Shown here piece by piece: positions 33,112 through 41,455 of a DNA stretch of 44,420 nucleotides. Each line of letters opens with the position of its first letter. Within the stretch, counting starts at the first letter, position 1. This DNA is from CAZYSK01 sp964649415. GTDB lineage: Bacteria; Chloroflexota; Anaerolineae; B4-G1. Under the pieces are notes generated by a model, which saw only the letters and a program-made list of their open reading frames with translations, was not told where the DNA came from and ran no database searches. The stretch is from assembly GCA_964649415.1 (NCBI GenBank), contig CAZYSK010000048.1, positions 1 to 44,420 on the forward strand. Reading direction: 5' to 3'. The translations under genes were made by a program, and so were the position numbers.

Positions 33112-34293
33112 ATGGACTTATTCGACAAGTGCTGGGCCTACACCCAGGCGAAGGAGGCTCAGGCGTCCGGCCTCTATCCCTACTTCATCCCCCTCACCGA
33201 CAGCGAGGGCACGGAGGTCACCGTCGGAGACCATCGCCTGATCATGATCGGCTCCAACAACTACCTGGGGTTGACCACGCACCCCAAGGTACGCCAGGCC
33301 GCCATCGAGGCGACGCAACGCTACGGGACCAGTTGCACGGGGTCCCGCTTTCTCAACGGCACGCTCGAGCTGCACCTCGAGTTGGAGCGGCGATTGGCCA
33401 AGTTCATAGGCACTGAGGCGGCGTTGGTATTCTCCACCGGCTACCAAACCAACGTGGGCACCATCTCGGCGCTGGTAGGCCGTGGCGACTTCGTCATCAC
33501 CGACAAAGACGATCACGCCAGCATCGTGGATGGTTGCCGGCTGGCCTACGGCGAGATGCGCCGCTTTCGCCACAACGACCTGGCCCACCTGGAGCGCGTC
33601 CTGGCAGGGCTGCCGGAGGACACGGGCAAGCTGGTGGTCGTGGACGGTGTCTTCAGCATGGGCGGCGACATCGCGCCCCTGCCGGAGATCGTACCACTGT
33701 GCCACAAGTATGGCGCGCGGCTGATGGTGGACGACGCCCACTCCGTCGGCGTGTTGGGCGGCGGACGAGGCACGGCCGCCCACTTCGGCGTCACCGATGA
33801 AGTGGACCTGACGATGGGCACGTTCAGCAAGTCCTTTGCCAGCCTAGGAGGGTTCATCGCCGGTGCAGCCGACGTGATCCACTACGTCCAGCATCACGCC
33901 CGTTCCCTCATATTCAGCGCCAGCACGCCCCCGTCCAACGCGGCGGCTGCACTGGCAGCGTTGGAGGTGATGCAGGAGGAGCCAGAGCGGATCGCCCGCG
34001 TCAATCAGATTGGGAAGCGCATGCAGGCCGGATTCCGCCAGTTGGGTTTCAACGTCGGCACCAGCGCGACCCCGATCGTGCCCGTCATCATCGGCGAGGA
34101 CAGGGACACGTTTATGGCATGGCGCGCTCTCTACGAGGCAGGCGTGTACAGCAATCCGGTGATCTCGCCAGCGGTACCGCCCGGGTCGGCGCTGCTGCGC
34201 ACGAGCTACATGGCCACCCACTCCGACGAGCACCTTGACCAGGTGTTGGCCGCCTTCGCCCAGGTGGGCCAGGCGCTGGGGCTTATCCAGTGA
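33112..34293 (+). CDS. alpha-oxoamine synthase (serine palmitoyltransferase / KBL-like)
   Basis: A 393-residue PLP enzyme that condenses an amino acid with an acyl-CoA with loss of CO2. The ATG at 33112 follows AGGAGG; a longer frame adds repeat sequence. GLYPYFIPL near the start, IMIGSNNYLGLTTHPKVR, SRFLNGTLELHLELE, DDHASIVDGCRLA, VDDAHSVGVLG and the PLP lysine Lys240 in MGTFSKSFASLGG are all present. The N-terminal LYPYF and the NPVISPAVPPGSALLRTSYMATH ending resemble bacterial serine palmitoyltransferases more than BioF or Kbl, which suggests sphingolipid-like lipids. Glycine C-acetyltransferase or 8-amino-7-oxononanoate synthase cannot be excluded. It appears to be a single-gene unit. Confidence 0.9.
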   Translation: MDLFDKCWAYTQAKEAQASGLYPYFIPLTDSEGTEVTVGDHRLIMIGSNNYLGLTTHPKVRQAAIEATQRYGTSCTGSRFLNGTLELHLELERRLAKFIGTEAALVFSTGYQTNVGTISALVGRGDFVITDKDDHASIVDGCRLAYGEMRRFRHNDLAHLERVLAGLPEDTGKLVVVDGVFSMGGDIAPLPEIVPLCHKYGARLMVDDAHSVGVLGGGRGTAAHFGVTDEVDLTMGTFSKSFASLGGFIAGAADVIHYVQHHARSLIFSASTPPSNAAAALAALEVMQEEPERIARVNQIGKRMQAGFRQLGFNVGTSATPIVPVIIGEDRDTFMAWRALYEAGVYSNPVISPAVPPGSALLRTSYMATHSDEHLDQVLAAFAQVGQALGLIQ

Positions 34294-34296
34294 TTG

Positions 34297-34456
34297 GTGG
34301 GTTGGTGGGTTGGTAGGTTGGTAGGTTGGGAAACTGGTAGATTGGTAGATTGGTAGATTGGTAAGTTGGTGGATTGACGGAGTAGGGGCAGGTCCTGTGC
34401 CTGCCCTCTGTTCATCCAGCAGAGTAGGGGCAGGTCTTGTGCCTGCCCTTTACACG
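34297..34456. repeat. simple-repeat array and two GGGGCAGG hairpins
   Basis: Positions 34297-34376 hold tandem GGTTGGTAGATTGG units. Positions 34384-34456 hold two direct copies of GTAGGGGCAGGTC(C/T)TGTGCCTGCCC, each able to form a stem of GGGCAGG with CCTGCCC. The region follows the alpha-oxoamine synthase stop and may terminate its transcript. Confidence 0.85.
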
Positions 34457-34533
34457 TGGTCACTTGACGATGCACCTGAAGGGCGGTACAATAGACCCGC
34501 AAGCTCGCGAAAGAGGAAGGTGAGGTGAGGGTT

Positions 34534-34770
34534 ATGCCGCTGTACGAGTACAAATGCACCGAGTGCGACACACGTTTCGACGCGCTGCGCTCGATTTCGG
34601 ACGCCGACACGCTGATCGCCTGCCCCAAGTGTGGCAGTGAGAAAACGGGCCGCATGATTTCGCTGTTTTCGGCCATCGGAGATCAAGGGGTGATCGCAGG
34701 AGCGGGGTCGTCGTGCGGTTCCTGCACGCCCTCGGCTTCGTGCGCCACCTGCAGTCTCAAGTCGCACTAG
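34534..34770 (+). CDS. FmdB-type zinc ribbon protein
   Basis: A 78-residue protein. The ATG at 34534 starts MPLYEYKCTECDTRFDALRS, the usual FmdB opening; the zinc ribbon is made of CTEC (8-11) and CPKC. A Gly/Ser/Cys tail (SSCGSCTPSASCATCSLKSH) adds further cysteines, as in many relatives. It was first linked to regulation of formamide/amide genes, but most homologues are uncharacterised. It has GAGGTGAGG upstream and a strong terminator 27 bases downstream, so it is a monocistronic gene. Confidence 0.9.
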   Translation: MPLYEYKCTECDTRFDALRSISDADTLIACPKCGSEKTGRMISLFSAIGDQGVIAGAGSSCGSCTPSASCATCSLKSH

Positions 34771-34796
34771 CAGGCCCGCAGGGCACAAAGCAGCAA

Positions 34797-34835
34797 GCCG
34801 CCGCCTGGAACACCCAGGTGGCGGCCTGTTTCTTC
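34797..34835 (+). terminator. rho-independent terminator after the FmdB gene
   Basis: GCCGCCGCCTGG (34797-34808), loop AACAC, CCAGGTGGCGGC (34814-34825), with one G-U pair, followed by CTGTTTCTTC. Confidence 0.85.
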
Positions 34836-34849
34836 ACGCCGTGCTCTCC

Positions 34850-35578
34850 TCACCCGTCTCCCCATTCGCGAATGGCATCCCGGATGAGCGCCTGCAAGTC
34901 GGGATCTGGAATCTCGTCCACAGCAGCGAAGGCCCTCCCCCCCACGTGGAAGCGGATACCCCCGTCGTCGCCTGTGGCCAGACGGACTTGCTGCCCCCCA
35001 AACTCCGGTCGCTGCGCCAGCCGATCCTGGACCAACTGGTCGATCTCGTCCGCCGGGGTGAGCAGCAATTGCCGCGTGGCAGGCGACCTGCGTCGCCTCG
35101 GCCGCCCAAACAGACCGGATGACGTGCTCACAGGGGGCGGATCGCGCTGCTCGGGCTCCCTGAGCAGACCCCGCCCATCGGAGACAGGCCGCACCGCCGC
35201 GTCTTCGTCCGAATGCGGCGGATTCTGTCGCGATTCAGGAAGCCAGCCCTCGGCAAACGCCATCACGGCATTGATGGCCGACACCGTCTCCTGCCCCACC
35301 TGCGGATCGCTGATCTCTCTTAGATGCCGATAGTGCCGGCCCTGCACGATAACGTCCAGCCGGCCTCTCTTCGTGCGAGAGACGCACAGGAGTTCACCAT
35401 CTCCTGGCCGGGCGGCAGCCCCCGGCTCCGCTCGAGCCGTTGCACTCGCCGCCCCTTCGTCTGCACGCCGCCGGGCGCCACTTCGGACGTACCCAATCAC
35501 CCAAACGAGCAACGCCCCGGCAACGCCAAAAGCGACCAGGGCCAGAACGATGAAGAGAGCAGGTGGTAGCACGTCCAT
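34850..35578 (-). CDS. membrane-anchored protein with duplicated domain, unknown function
   Basis: A 242-residue protein from ATG 35578 (MDVLPPALFIVLALVAFGVAG); a longer frame from TTG 35674 would place 32 residues before the membrane segment. One transmembrane helix spans about 5-30. Two related cytoplasmic or periplasmic modules follow: residues about 64-112 (SRTKRGRLDVIVQGRHYRHL, then REISDPQVGQ) and about 198-240 (ATGDDGGIRFHVGGRAFAAV, then DEIPDPDLQALI). They share the pattern G-(I/L)-x-(F/V)-x-V-x-GR-x-(F/Y)-x4-EI-x-DP. A charged low-complexity stretch links them. No known family is recognised. Confidence 0.75.
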   Translation of the reverse strand: MDVLPPALFIVLALVAFGVAGALLVWVIGYVRSGARRRADEGAASATARAEPGAAARPGDGELLCVSRTKRGRLDVIVQGRHYRHLREISDPQVGQETVSAINAVMAFAEGWLPESRQNPPHSDEDAAVRPVSDGRGLLREPEQRDPPPVSTSSGLFGRPRRRRSPATRQLLLTPADEIDQLVQDRLAQRPEFGGQQVRLATGDDGGIRFHVGGRAFAAVDEIPDPDLQALIRDAIREWGDG

Positions 35579-35703
35579 CAATAGCCGCGATTCACCAATC
35601 GCGATGAGGCAGTGGGCCGGCGGGATCTCGAGTAACCCAACCAGGCCCCTCAACAACTCTGTACCTAGAACCAAACTTATGATACCATAGACAGCACAGG
35701 GTG

Positions 35704-35731
35704 TCTATAGTACAAATGTACTTGCGTGCAA
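35704..35731 (-). promoter_or_regulatory. possible promoter of the duplicated-domain membrane protein
   Basis: On the minus strand, TTGCAC (35731-35726), 16-base spacer, TATAGA (35709-35704). The -35 region is itself palindromic (CTTGCACGCAAG), and GTACATTTGTAC lies in the spacer. Confidence 0.45.
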
Positions 35732-35791
35732 GGGCGCGGTAGCCGCACACCTTAAGAGGGCCAGGCACAAGACCTGCCCCTACCCATCCGG

Positions 35792-36760
35792 CTATAGCCG
35801 CAGGACGCCACCCTCCACAAGACCGACCAGCAACGGTGCGCCTGTGTCAAGGCCCTGCGGGGCCAAGATGGAGGCCAGGGCACGATCATCCCCCCCCTCA
35901 CTGATCGGACCGCTTCCCCAATCCGACCACGATTGGCCACCGTCGCGCGAAATCAGGAGCGCTGTGCTCAGCATCACCAGGACATCCGGACTGGCGGGAA
36001 ACGCCGGAGACAGAACGATAGCGTTCACGATGTCGTCGACGACATCCTCACCCGGACGGGTCCAGGTGTCTCCCCGGTCATCCGAACGGAAGAGCCCACA
36101 GGATTCTGTGCCGGCAAACAGCACACCATCGCTCTCGTAGTTGGGAGATAGAACCAGGCTAAGCACGGGCGCAAACTCGGTGGGGAAGCTCACCTCCCGC
36201 CAGGCGCGACCGCCGTTCGTGCTGCGGAAAATGCCTGTCTCCGTGCCCGCGAAAAGCGTCTCATCAGCGGCGAACCTCGGCGAGATAGCCAAGGAAATGA
36301 CACTCAGGTCAAGCAGGCCGAAGTTCCAGGCAGACCAGCGGCTTCCCCGGTCCGCGGAGCGGAACACGCCATCCTCCACCGTCCCGGCGAACAGCGTCCC
36401 GTCGCGGACGAAGTCCGGCGACACGGCCAGGGTCGAGATGATCGGCGGAGGTGAACGCAAGATAGCCGCGTTCCAGGTCTCCCCACCGTCCACCGAGCGC
36501 AGAATACCGCCATGTACGCCGGCAAACACGCTCTGGTCCGACTCGAACTCGGGCGAGACGAGCACCGCCGTCGTCGCGAGCGCCCCCTCGGTATTCAGCG
36601 AGCCATACGCGGGATGCCAGGTGGTCCCCCCATCATCAGAGCGGTACAGACCCGATCCACGGGCAGCAAAACAGACGCCATCCTGCGCAAAGCCGGGTGA
36701 CGCGGCAAGAGCGTACACCAGGTCTTGAGTTTGAGTTTCTTCGCTCACGTTGTCTACCAT
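35792..36760 (-). CDS. Asp-box (BNR) beta-propeller protein
   Basis: A 322-residue protein made of repeated blades, each ending in an Asp-box: LYRSDDGGTTWHPA, ILRSVDGGETWNAA, VFRSADRGSRWSAW, IFRSTNGGRAWREV, LFRSDDRGDTWTRP and LISRDGGQSWSDW, six in all. Between them recur phrases such as LAVSPDFVRDGTLFAGT. This is the fold of sialidase-like and photosystem-assembly (Ycf48-like) propellers, but the catalytic residues of sialidases are not evident, so binding or scaffolding is more likely. There is no signal peptide, so it is cytoplasmic. It begins 17 bases after the chaperonin-like gene and must share its transcript. Confidence 0.9.
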   Translation of the reverse strand: MVDNVSEETQTQDLVYALAASPGFAQDGVCFAARGSGLYRSDDGGTTWHPAYGSLNTEGALATTAVLVSPEFESDQSVFAGVHGGILRSVDGGETWNAAILRSPPPIISTLAVSPDFVRDGTLFAGTVEDGVFRSADRGSRWSAWNFGLLDLSVISLAISPRFAADETLFAGTETGIFRSTNGGRAWREVSFPTEFAPVLSLVLSPNYESDGVLFAGTESCGLFRSDDRGDTWTRPGEDVVDDIVNAIVLSPAFPASPDVLVMLSTALLISRDGGQSWSDWGSGPISEGGDDRALASILAPQGLDTGAPLLVGLVEGGVLRL

Positions 36761-36777
36761 CGTCGTCTCCCGTTCGA

Positions 36778-38415
36778 TTATCCCGTCCCCATCGAGGGCT
36801 GTGCATCGAAATCCGTGTGATGGACCAGGACGTCAATGGTCAGTGCGAGCGCAGCGCCCGCGACAGCGCTGCGCACGGCCTCCTGCTGCACGCTGGCCGA
36901 GTCAAGGATGCCCGCCTGCGCCACGTCAACGACCTGCCCGGACCGCACGTCGAATCCATGACCCGCGTCCGCCCGCTTGATCTCTGCCATCACCTCGCTG
37001 GCATCGTGCCCTGCATTCGTGAGGATCGTGCGGATCGGTTCTTCTAGCGCCCTGACCAGGATACGATAGGCGGCGCGCTCGTCCGGATCCGAGCTTTGAT
37101 CCGCCATCTGCCGCAACGCCGGGCGACAGGCCAATAGCGACGCTCCGCCGCCAGGCAGCACACCCTCCACAATCGCACCGCGTAGCGCATCGGCCGTTCG
37201 TTCTGCCAGCTCCTTGCGCCTCTCGATTTCTATCTCTGTCACACCGCCTACCCAAAGCGTCGCCGAGCCTCCCATGAGCTTGCCAATCCGTTCCCGGAGT
37301 TTCCTACGATCACCCGGATCATCAGCCCGATCGAAGGCAGCGCGTAGGGTGGCGATGTGAGCGCGCAACGCGCGCGGGTCACCCTTGCCACCAACGATGC
37401 CTAGATATGTACGGTCGGCCCAGACCCTGCGCGCACGTCCCAGATCCTGGGGCTCCACCCGGCTGAGTGAAGCGCCCGCCGCACCGATGGCCGGATGCCC
37501 CCCGGTGAGCGCGGCCAGATCCTCGAGCGCGGCGGCACGGTCGCTGACCGTCGACGCAGGCACCTTCACGGCGATGGCCTGGAATTTGGCCGGGTCCCTG
37601 CTCGCAGTCAGCAAAACAGCGGAGCAATCATCGGAGAGCTTGCGCGCCATGATCACCAGCGAACGGATGTTGGCGCGCACCAGCTTGTTCAGCAATTGCG
37701 CCAGTTGCCGTGGGTCCTCGATATCGAGGTCACCGATCAGAATCGCGGCATTCTCCATCTCCGTCCTGAGCTTCGCGCGGTCCAGAATCATCTGCCGGGA
37801 GAACACGCCCCCCTTCCAGTACATGCCCTCCACGTACTCCCGTTCCAGTTCCCGGCCCCGACCAGACCGAACGTCGAGCCGTCCGTGCTCGCCGATGATG
37901 CTGAAGATCTCGCCCAGCATCTTGGCCAGAGGGGGATCGTAGCAGATGGACTCAGCGATCTGGGCGAGCTTCTCCTTCCCGTCCACGTGCGTGGCCATGC
38001 CGGCCAAGTCGTCGTGGATCACCCGCATGCCCTTTTCGAGGTAGCGGCGCATCTGCATGGCATTGCCGCCGGAGACGAGGTAGCGCACGCCCTGGTCATA
38101 GACCGACTGGAACACCACGGCCGCCGTCGCCGTGCCATCGCCGACCCGCTCGTGCAGATGCCACAACATGTGGCGGACGAACATCGCGCCCATATCCTCG
38201 TCGCGATCCTGCAGTTGAAGGATGCGCCGGACGATCACGCCGCCATCGTCGAGGATCTCCGGCCCTTTGTCACTGACCAGGCGCTCAATCGCGACGATAC
38301 GCGGAAGTGGTCCCAGAGTTGGACGGACCGACGCCACCATCTGGTGAATGCCCCTCTGCATACCCTTGTAAGCAGCAGGCTGAAAAACGACTCGTTGCAC
38401 TTGCGACTTTGCCAT
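36778..38415 (-). CDS. divergent GroEL-like chaperonin
   Basis: A 545-residue group I chaperonin paralogue. The ATPase residues are kept: Asp57 (LDDGGVIV), Asp93 (GDGTATAA) and Asp409 (TADALRGAIVEGVLPGGG). TLGP (33-36) is present, but the following KGRNV is LPRIV. In the apical domain GroEL's EGMQFDRGYLSPYF reads EGMYWKGGVFSRQM, so Tyr199, Tyr203 and Phe204, which contact GroES and substrate, are replaced by Val, Gln and Met. The C-terminus lacks the Gly-Gly-Met tail (ends FDAQPSMGTG). No groES gene is near. It has AGGAGG upstream, its own strong promoter and a structured leader, and is followed by the propeller gene. It is probably a specialised chaperonin, not the housekeeping one. Confidence 0.92.
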   Translation of the reverse strand: MAKSQVQRVVFQPAAYKGMQRGIHQMVASVRPTLGPLPRIVAIERLVSDKGPEILDDGGVIVRRILQLQDRDEDMGAMFVRHMLWHLHERVGDGTATAAVVFQSVYDQGVRYLVSGGNAMQMRRYLEKGMRVIHDDLAGMATHVDGKEKLAQIAESICYDPPLAKMLGEIFSIIGEHGRLDVRSGRGRELEREYVEGMYWKGGVFSRQMILDRAKLRTEMENAAILIGDLDIEDPRQLAQLLNKLVRANIRSLVIMARKLSDDCSAVLLTASRDPAKFQAIAVKVPASTVSDRAAALEDLAALTGGHPAIGAAGASLSRVEPQDLGRARRVWADRTYLGIVGGKGDPRALRAHIATLRAAFDRADDPGDRRKLRERIGKLMGGSATLWVGGVTEIEIERRKELAERTADALRGAIVEGVLPGGGASLLACRPALRQMADQSSDPDERAAYRILVRALEEPIRTILTNAGHDASEVMAEIKRADAGHGFDVRSGQVVDVAQAGILDSASVQQEAVRSAVAGAALALTIDVLVHHTDFDAQPSMGTG

Positions 38416-38492
38416 CAGGTTGGGTTCCTCCTAGTCCAGCATTTCGCTATGTGTCCCGTTGCGCGAGACACGAATCGCCGTCATGCCGCAAC

Positions 38493-38513
38493 GCCACCAC
38501 GTACCGTGGTGGC
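38493..38513 (-). promoter_or_regulatory. perfect hairpin/operator in the chaperonin leader
   Basis: GCCACCACG, TAC, CGTGGTGGC: a perfect inverted repeat with 9-base arms in the roughly 190-base leader between the promoter and the ATG. A second, looser stem (GTGTC...GACAC) lies at about 38451-38471. It is not the CIRCE element (TTAGCACTC...GAGTGCTAA). Confidence 0.75.
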
Positions 38514-38612
38514 AAAACACGCCTTGCGTCCATCGCCCCACTGGGTGACGTGGAGCGCGTGGGCCAAGGCAGTGTGATCCCTGAATCCGTCGATTGGGCC
38601 TGAACTGGGGCA

Positions 38613-38641
38613 ATGATAACTCAAACCACCATCTCTGTCAA
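38613..38641 (-). promoter_or_regulatory. sigma-70 promoter of the chaperonin-propeller operon
   Basis: On the minus strand, TTGACA (38641-38636), 17-base spacer, TATCAT (38618-38613). Confidence 0.8.
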
Positions 38642-38688
38642 AACTGGGTCATAAGTAGGGACGCGGTAACCGCGCCCTTGCTTGAGGT

Positions 38689-39097
38689 GCCCAAGCCGGC
38701 CGATAAGCCGGGTTCTGTAATCCCGGCCAAAGGTCGGGACGGCGATCATCTATCTGGGGTGGCGGTTACCCGCCGCCTCTAGCGGCCTACCCAGGGCTCG
38801 GACGGGACGGGCCGCCCCGTGCCCGCCGAAACGGGCATCGCCCCTGCTTGGCCTTGCTCCCGGTGGGGGTTGCCTGGCCGCCCGTGTCACCACGAGCGCC
38901 GGTGGTCTCTTACACCACCTTTTCACCATCACCGGGGCAATCAGGCGTTCAGAGACACCCGCTGCCCCGGCTGTATGCTTTTCTGTGGCCCTTTTCCATC
39001 GGGTTACCCCGCCTGGGTGTTACCCAGCACCGTGCCCTTTGGAGCCCGGACTTTCCTCGCCCCGCTACCGGGACGCGACCGCCTAGCCGGCTTGGGC
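38689..39097 (-). ncRNA. rnpB: RNase P RNA (bacterial class A)
   Basis: About 409 bases. The terminal P1 helix pairs GCCGGCTTGGGC (39086-39097) with GCCCAAGCCGGC (38689-38700). On the minus strand, GAGGAAAGTCCGGGC near the 5' side and ACAGAACCCGGCTTATCGG near the 3' end are the universally conserved P4/J regions; AGGCAACCCCCACC and GGTGAAAAGGTG are further core pieces. It is the catalytic RNA that matures tRNA 5' ends. It has its own promoter at 39107-39134. Confidence 0.97.
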
Positions 39098-39106
39098 GTT
39101 AACACT

Positions 39107-39134
39107 ATGATAACATACTAACCCTGACTGTCAA
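39107..39134 (-). promoter_or_regulatory. promoter of rnpB
   Basis: On the minus strand, TTGACA (39134-39129), 16-base spacer, TATCAT (39112-39107). The predicted start falls at the beginning of the P1 helix. Confidence 0.85.
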
Positions 39135-39169
39135 GGCCACGACGACAGAGACTCAAAGGGCCACCGGCT

Positions 39170-40666
39170 CTATTCTGGCGGCACGTAGTAGCGGATGTCG
39201 AAGCTGGCCGTGCGCTGCGCGACGTTCTCGATGTAAACGGTCACGCTGTAGCTCCCGCCGGGAAGCACCTGTCCAAGCTCATCGTACCGGGCGATCCAGT
39301 GCGTGCCTGCCGTTCCCGCAGTCTCCATATCCCAGAGCCTCTCCTGCCGCGCTATCTCCTCGCCGTTGCGCATCCAGAGCGCTGACCAGGGAAGGCTATC
39401 CGTCATTCCCTCGTATTCAAAGACTGCGTAGACGACCTTCGTGTTCCAATCGAAACCGCCGTCCGGCACATCGAGCGTCGGCGTGCCATCGGGCTGCACG
39501 CCCAGGGCGATGGCGATGTCGCCAAAGGCAGGGGATACCTCCTCTGAGACCACCTGTTCGACCTCTCCAATCCTGAACGCCACGCGAGCCGGTTCCTGGC
39601 CCAATCCGGTCACCGTGACCTCGTAGCTGCCCAAGGAGAATGGACCGCCGGCCGGGGCCTGGAAAGCGACCTGCGCCCGTCCCTGGGGGGCACCGCTCCA
39701 CCCGCCTACGCTCTCCCGGAGCGGCTCTCCCTCGTGGGACAGCACGTGTGAGATACCCAGCCCCGGGCAGAACCCCTCGTAATCGTAGCTCAGGTAGATC
39801 ACCCGCACGCCCGGCTCAAACACACGCTCACCCGGCCCGCCCGGCGCTTCCCCGGACGACTCAGGCACGTCCGCCACCTGCAGATTGGACAGACCCGGTG
39901 TGACGTCCAGCACCCGAAAGGAGTGCGCACCCACGACGTGCTCGCCCGCGTAAATCAGCAACTCGTACCGGCCTGGCTCCACGCCCTCGGAGCGCGCCTG
40001 CAGGGGGCGGACGACGTGACGCTCATCCTCTCCCCATGGCGTCGCCGCCGAAGCAGCAACGACCTCGCCCGCGCGCTGCACCTCCCAGCGCCACAAGGCC
40101 TCCGGCTCGACGCCCTCCAGCGCGACCTCAGCGACGACGTCGGCAACCCCCAGGCAGAACGTGTCGGTGGCCGACTCCAACCCGCCGTCCTCGCCCAGAC
40201 CCATCCCCACCGCAACGCGACTCACAAATGGCAAGGGCGTCGGTGTCGGGATCAGCGTGGGCGTCTCCACGGCAGTGTCGCGGGGCAAGGAAAACCAGCC
40301 AACGAGGACCAGCCCGGCTGCGATAATGGCCGCTGCCGCCCCACCGACGAGCATCCACACGAGAGACGGCCACCGGCGGCGGGACGGCTCCTCCCCCTCG
40401 AGCGCAGGCACTCTGCCCGGGTCGAGCGGCTGCAACGTCGTGTCGGGATAGACACCCGTCTGATCATAGACGACGTGGCCCCAGAAGCGCAACAGCGCCC
40501 GCACTTGACTGCGCTCGGCCGGATCGGCGACGATAGCGCCGGCCTCCTGCAACTTCGCGATCAGTGCGTGAACCTCGTCGACGAAGCCCTCATCCACCGG
40601 GCCGCGTTTCATCCGGCTCACGTGCCGCCGGTGCTGTTCTTGCAGGGCGCCAGTCACGTCACTCAT
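39170..40666 (-). CDS. single-pass membrane protein with cytoplasmic helical and outer beta domains
   Basis: A 498-residue protein of unknown function. Residues 1-98 are soluble and mostly helical (EQHRRHVSRMKRGPVDEGFV, LIAKLQEAGAIVADPAERSQ, FWGHVVYDQTGVYPDTTLQP). A membrane segment spans about 101-125. A Thr-Pro linker (PTLIPTPTPLP, 136-146) leads to an outer region of about 350 residues rich in beta strands, with at least two similar modules that end in motifs like GSYEVTVTGLGQEPARVAFRIG and GSYSVTVYIENVAQRTASFDI, as in immunoglobulin-like folds. The start overlaps the stop of the upstream helical protein by four bases. A sensor or surface-display role coupled to that partner is a guess. 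Confidence 0.82.
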   Translation of the reverse strand: MSDVTGALQEQHRRHVSRMKRGPVDEGFVDEVHALIAKLQEAGAIVADPAERSQVRALLRFWGHVVYDQTGVYPDTTLQPLDPGRVPALEGEEPSRRRWPSLVWMLVGGAAAAIIAAGLVLVGWFSLPRDTAVETPTLIPTPTPLPFVSRVAVGMGLGEDGGLESATDTFCLGVADVVAEVALEGVEPEALWRWEVQRAGEVVAASAATPWGEDERHVVRPLQARSEGVEPGRYELLIYAGEHVVGAHSFRVLDVTPGLSNLQVADVPESSGEAPGGPGERVFEPGVRVIYLSYDYEGFCPGLGISHVLSHEGEPLRESVGGWSGAPQGRAQVAFQAPAGGPFSLGSYEVTVTGLGQEPARVAFRIGEVEQVVSEEVSPAFGDIAIALGVQPDGTPTLDVPDGGFDWNTKVVYAVFEYEGMTDSLPWSALWMRNGEEIARQERLWDMETAGTAGTHWIARYDELGQVLPGGSYSVTVYIENVAQRTASFDIRYYVPPE

Positions 40667-41331
40667 GCCATCTCCCCCACTAGACAGGCGGATAAGCGCT
40701 GTAGTTCATCCATAGCCGCGCGGAGTTCTCGATCGGCCAGCGCCAGGTGGCGATGACACAAGCTGCTGAACTCGCCGGCTAACTCGCGCAGGTCTCCAGG
40801 ACTGGGGCGTTCTTCCTTCAGGACGTCCTCAAACAGGAGTTGCATGGCGACGACGTCCACCGCCCAGCGCTCCCCACGCAGTTCACGGCCCTCTCGGCGG
40901 AAGGGGCTGCCGATGTGATCAACACCCTCGGCGAAGTCTACCAGCCTGTCTATCGTATCCTGGCACAGTCGCCAGTTCTGCAGCAGCGCCTGAAGTTCAG
41001 CCGCGTCAAGGCCGCCTTGCCCAATCGAAGCGAGCCGGGCATGGAACGGAGAGAAGGCGAGCAGCACCTCGTGCAACCGGTGGTGGCAAGCCACCCACTC
41101 CGCCACCTGGGCCTGGCGCGCGGCCAGTTCCACGATCACGGCACGCAACTCAGCCTGCACCTGTTCGTCGGCTGGCAGCGAGCGCCGCACGAGGCAGCGC
41201 ACCCGCTCCGCCATCCACTCGATTCTCTCAACGGGCACACCTGCATTGCGTTCGGCGTGAGCCCTGCCCGGCACATCCTCGGCCGCCGTCCCGCGATCCG
41301 CATCTGCGTGCGCACCTTCAGAGTCGCCCAT
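40663..41331 (-). CDS. helical protein of unknown function paired with a membrane protein
   Basis: A 222-residue protein from ATG 41331 (MGDSEGAHADADRG), which has GGAGAGGG upstream; a longer frame to 41361 lacks a ribosome site. The first 30 residues are acidic and low in complexity. The rest is predicted by eye to be long amphipathic helices (MAERVRCLVRRSLPADEQVQ, CHHRLHEVLLAFSPFHARLA, LAGEFSSLCHRHLALADREL). There is no catalytic motif and no membrane segment. The stop overlaps the start of the 498-residue membrane protein, so the two are made together and probably interact. Confidence 0.8.
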   Translation of the reverse strand: MGDSEGAHADADRGTAAEDVPGRAHAERNAGVPVERIEWMAERVRCLVRRSLPADEQVQAELRAVIVELAARQAQVAEWVACHHRLHEVLLAFSPFHARLASIGQGGLDAAELQALLQNWRLCQDTIDRLVDFAEGVDHIGSPFRREGRELRGERWAVDVVAMQLLFEDVLKEERPSPGDLRELAGEFSSLCHRHLALADRELRAAMDELQRLSACLVGEMA

Positions 41332-41388
41332 CGACCCTCTCCTTCCGGTCAAACATCCCACCGGCGATTATAGACCAGATACGCACGC

Positions 41389-41417
41389 TTTACAAATTGA
41401 CTGAGTTATTGTAGAAT
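41389..41417 (+). promoter_or_regulatory. promoter of rpsT
   Basis: TTTACA (41389-41394), 17-base spacer, TAGAAT (41412-41417), about 40 bases before the S20 start. Confidence 0.75.
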
Positions 41418-41455
41418 AGCACTCACTATAGTCTGTGAGTCAGAGGGAGGACGGA

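Noticed and set aside
38416..38641. CIRCE/HrcA operator for the chaperonin
   Set aside because: The inverted repeat is GCCACCACG...CGTGGTGGC, not TTAGCACTC...GAGTGCTAA.
38750..39121. Small reading frames across the RNase P RNA
   Set aside because: They fall within the folded rnpB gene and show no protein similarity.
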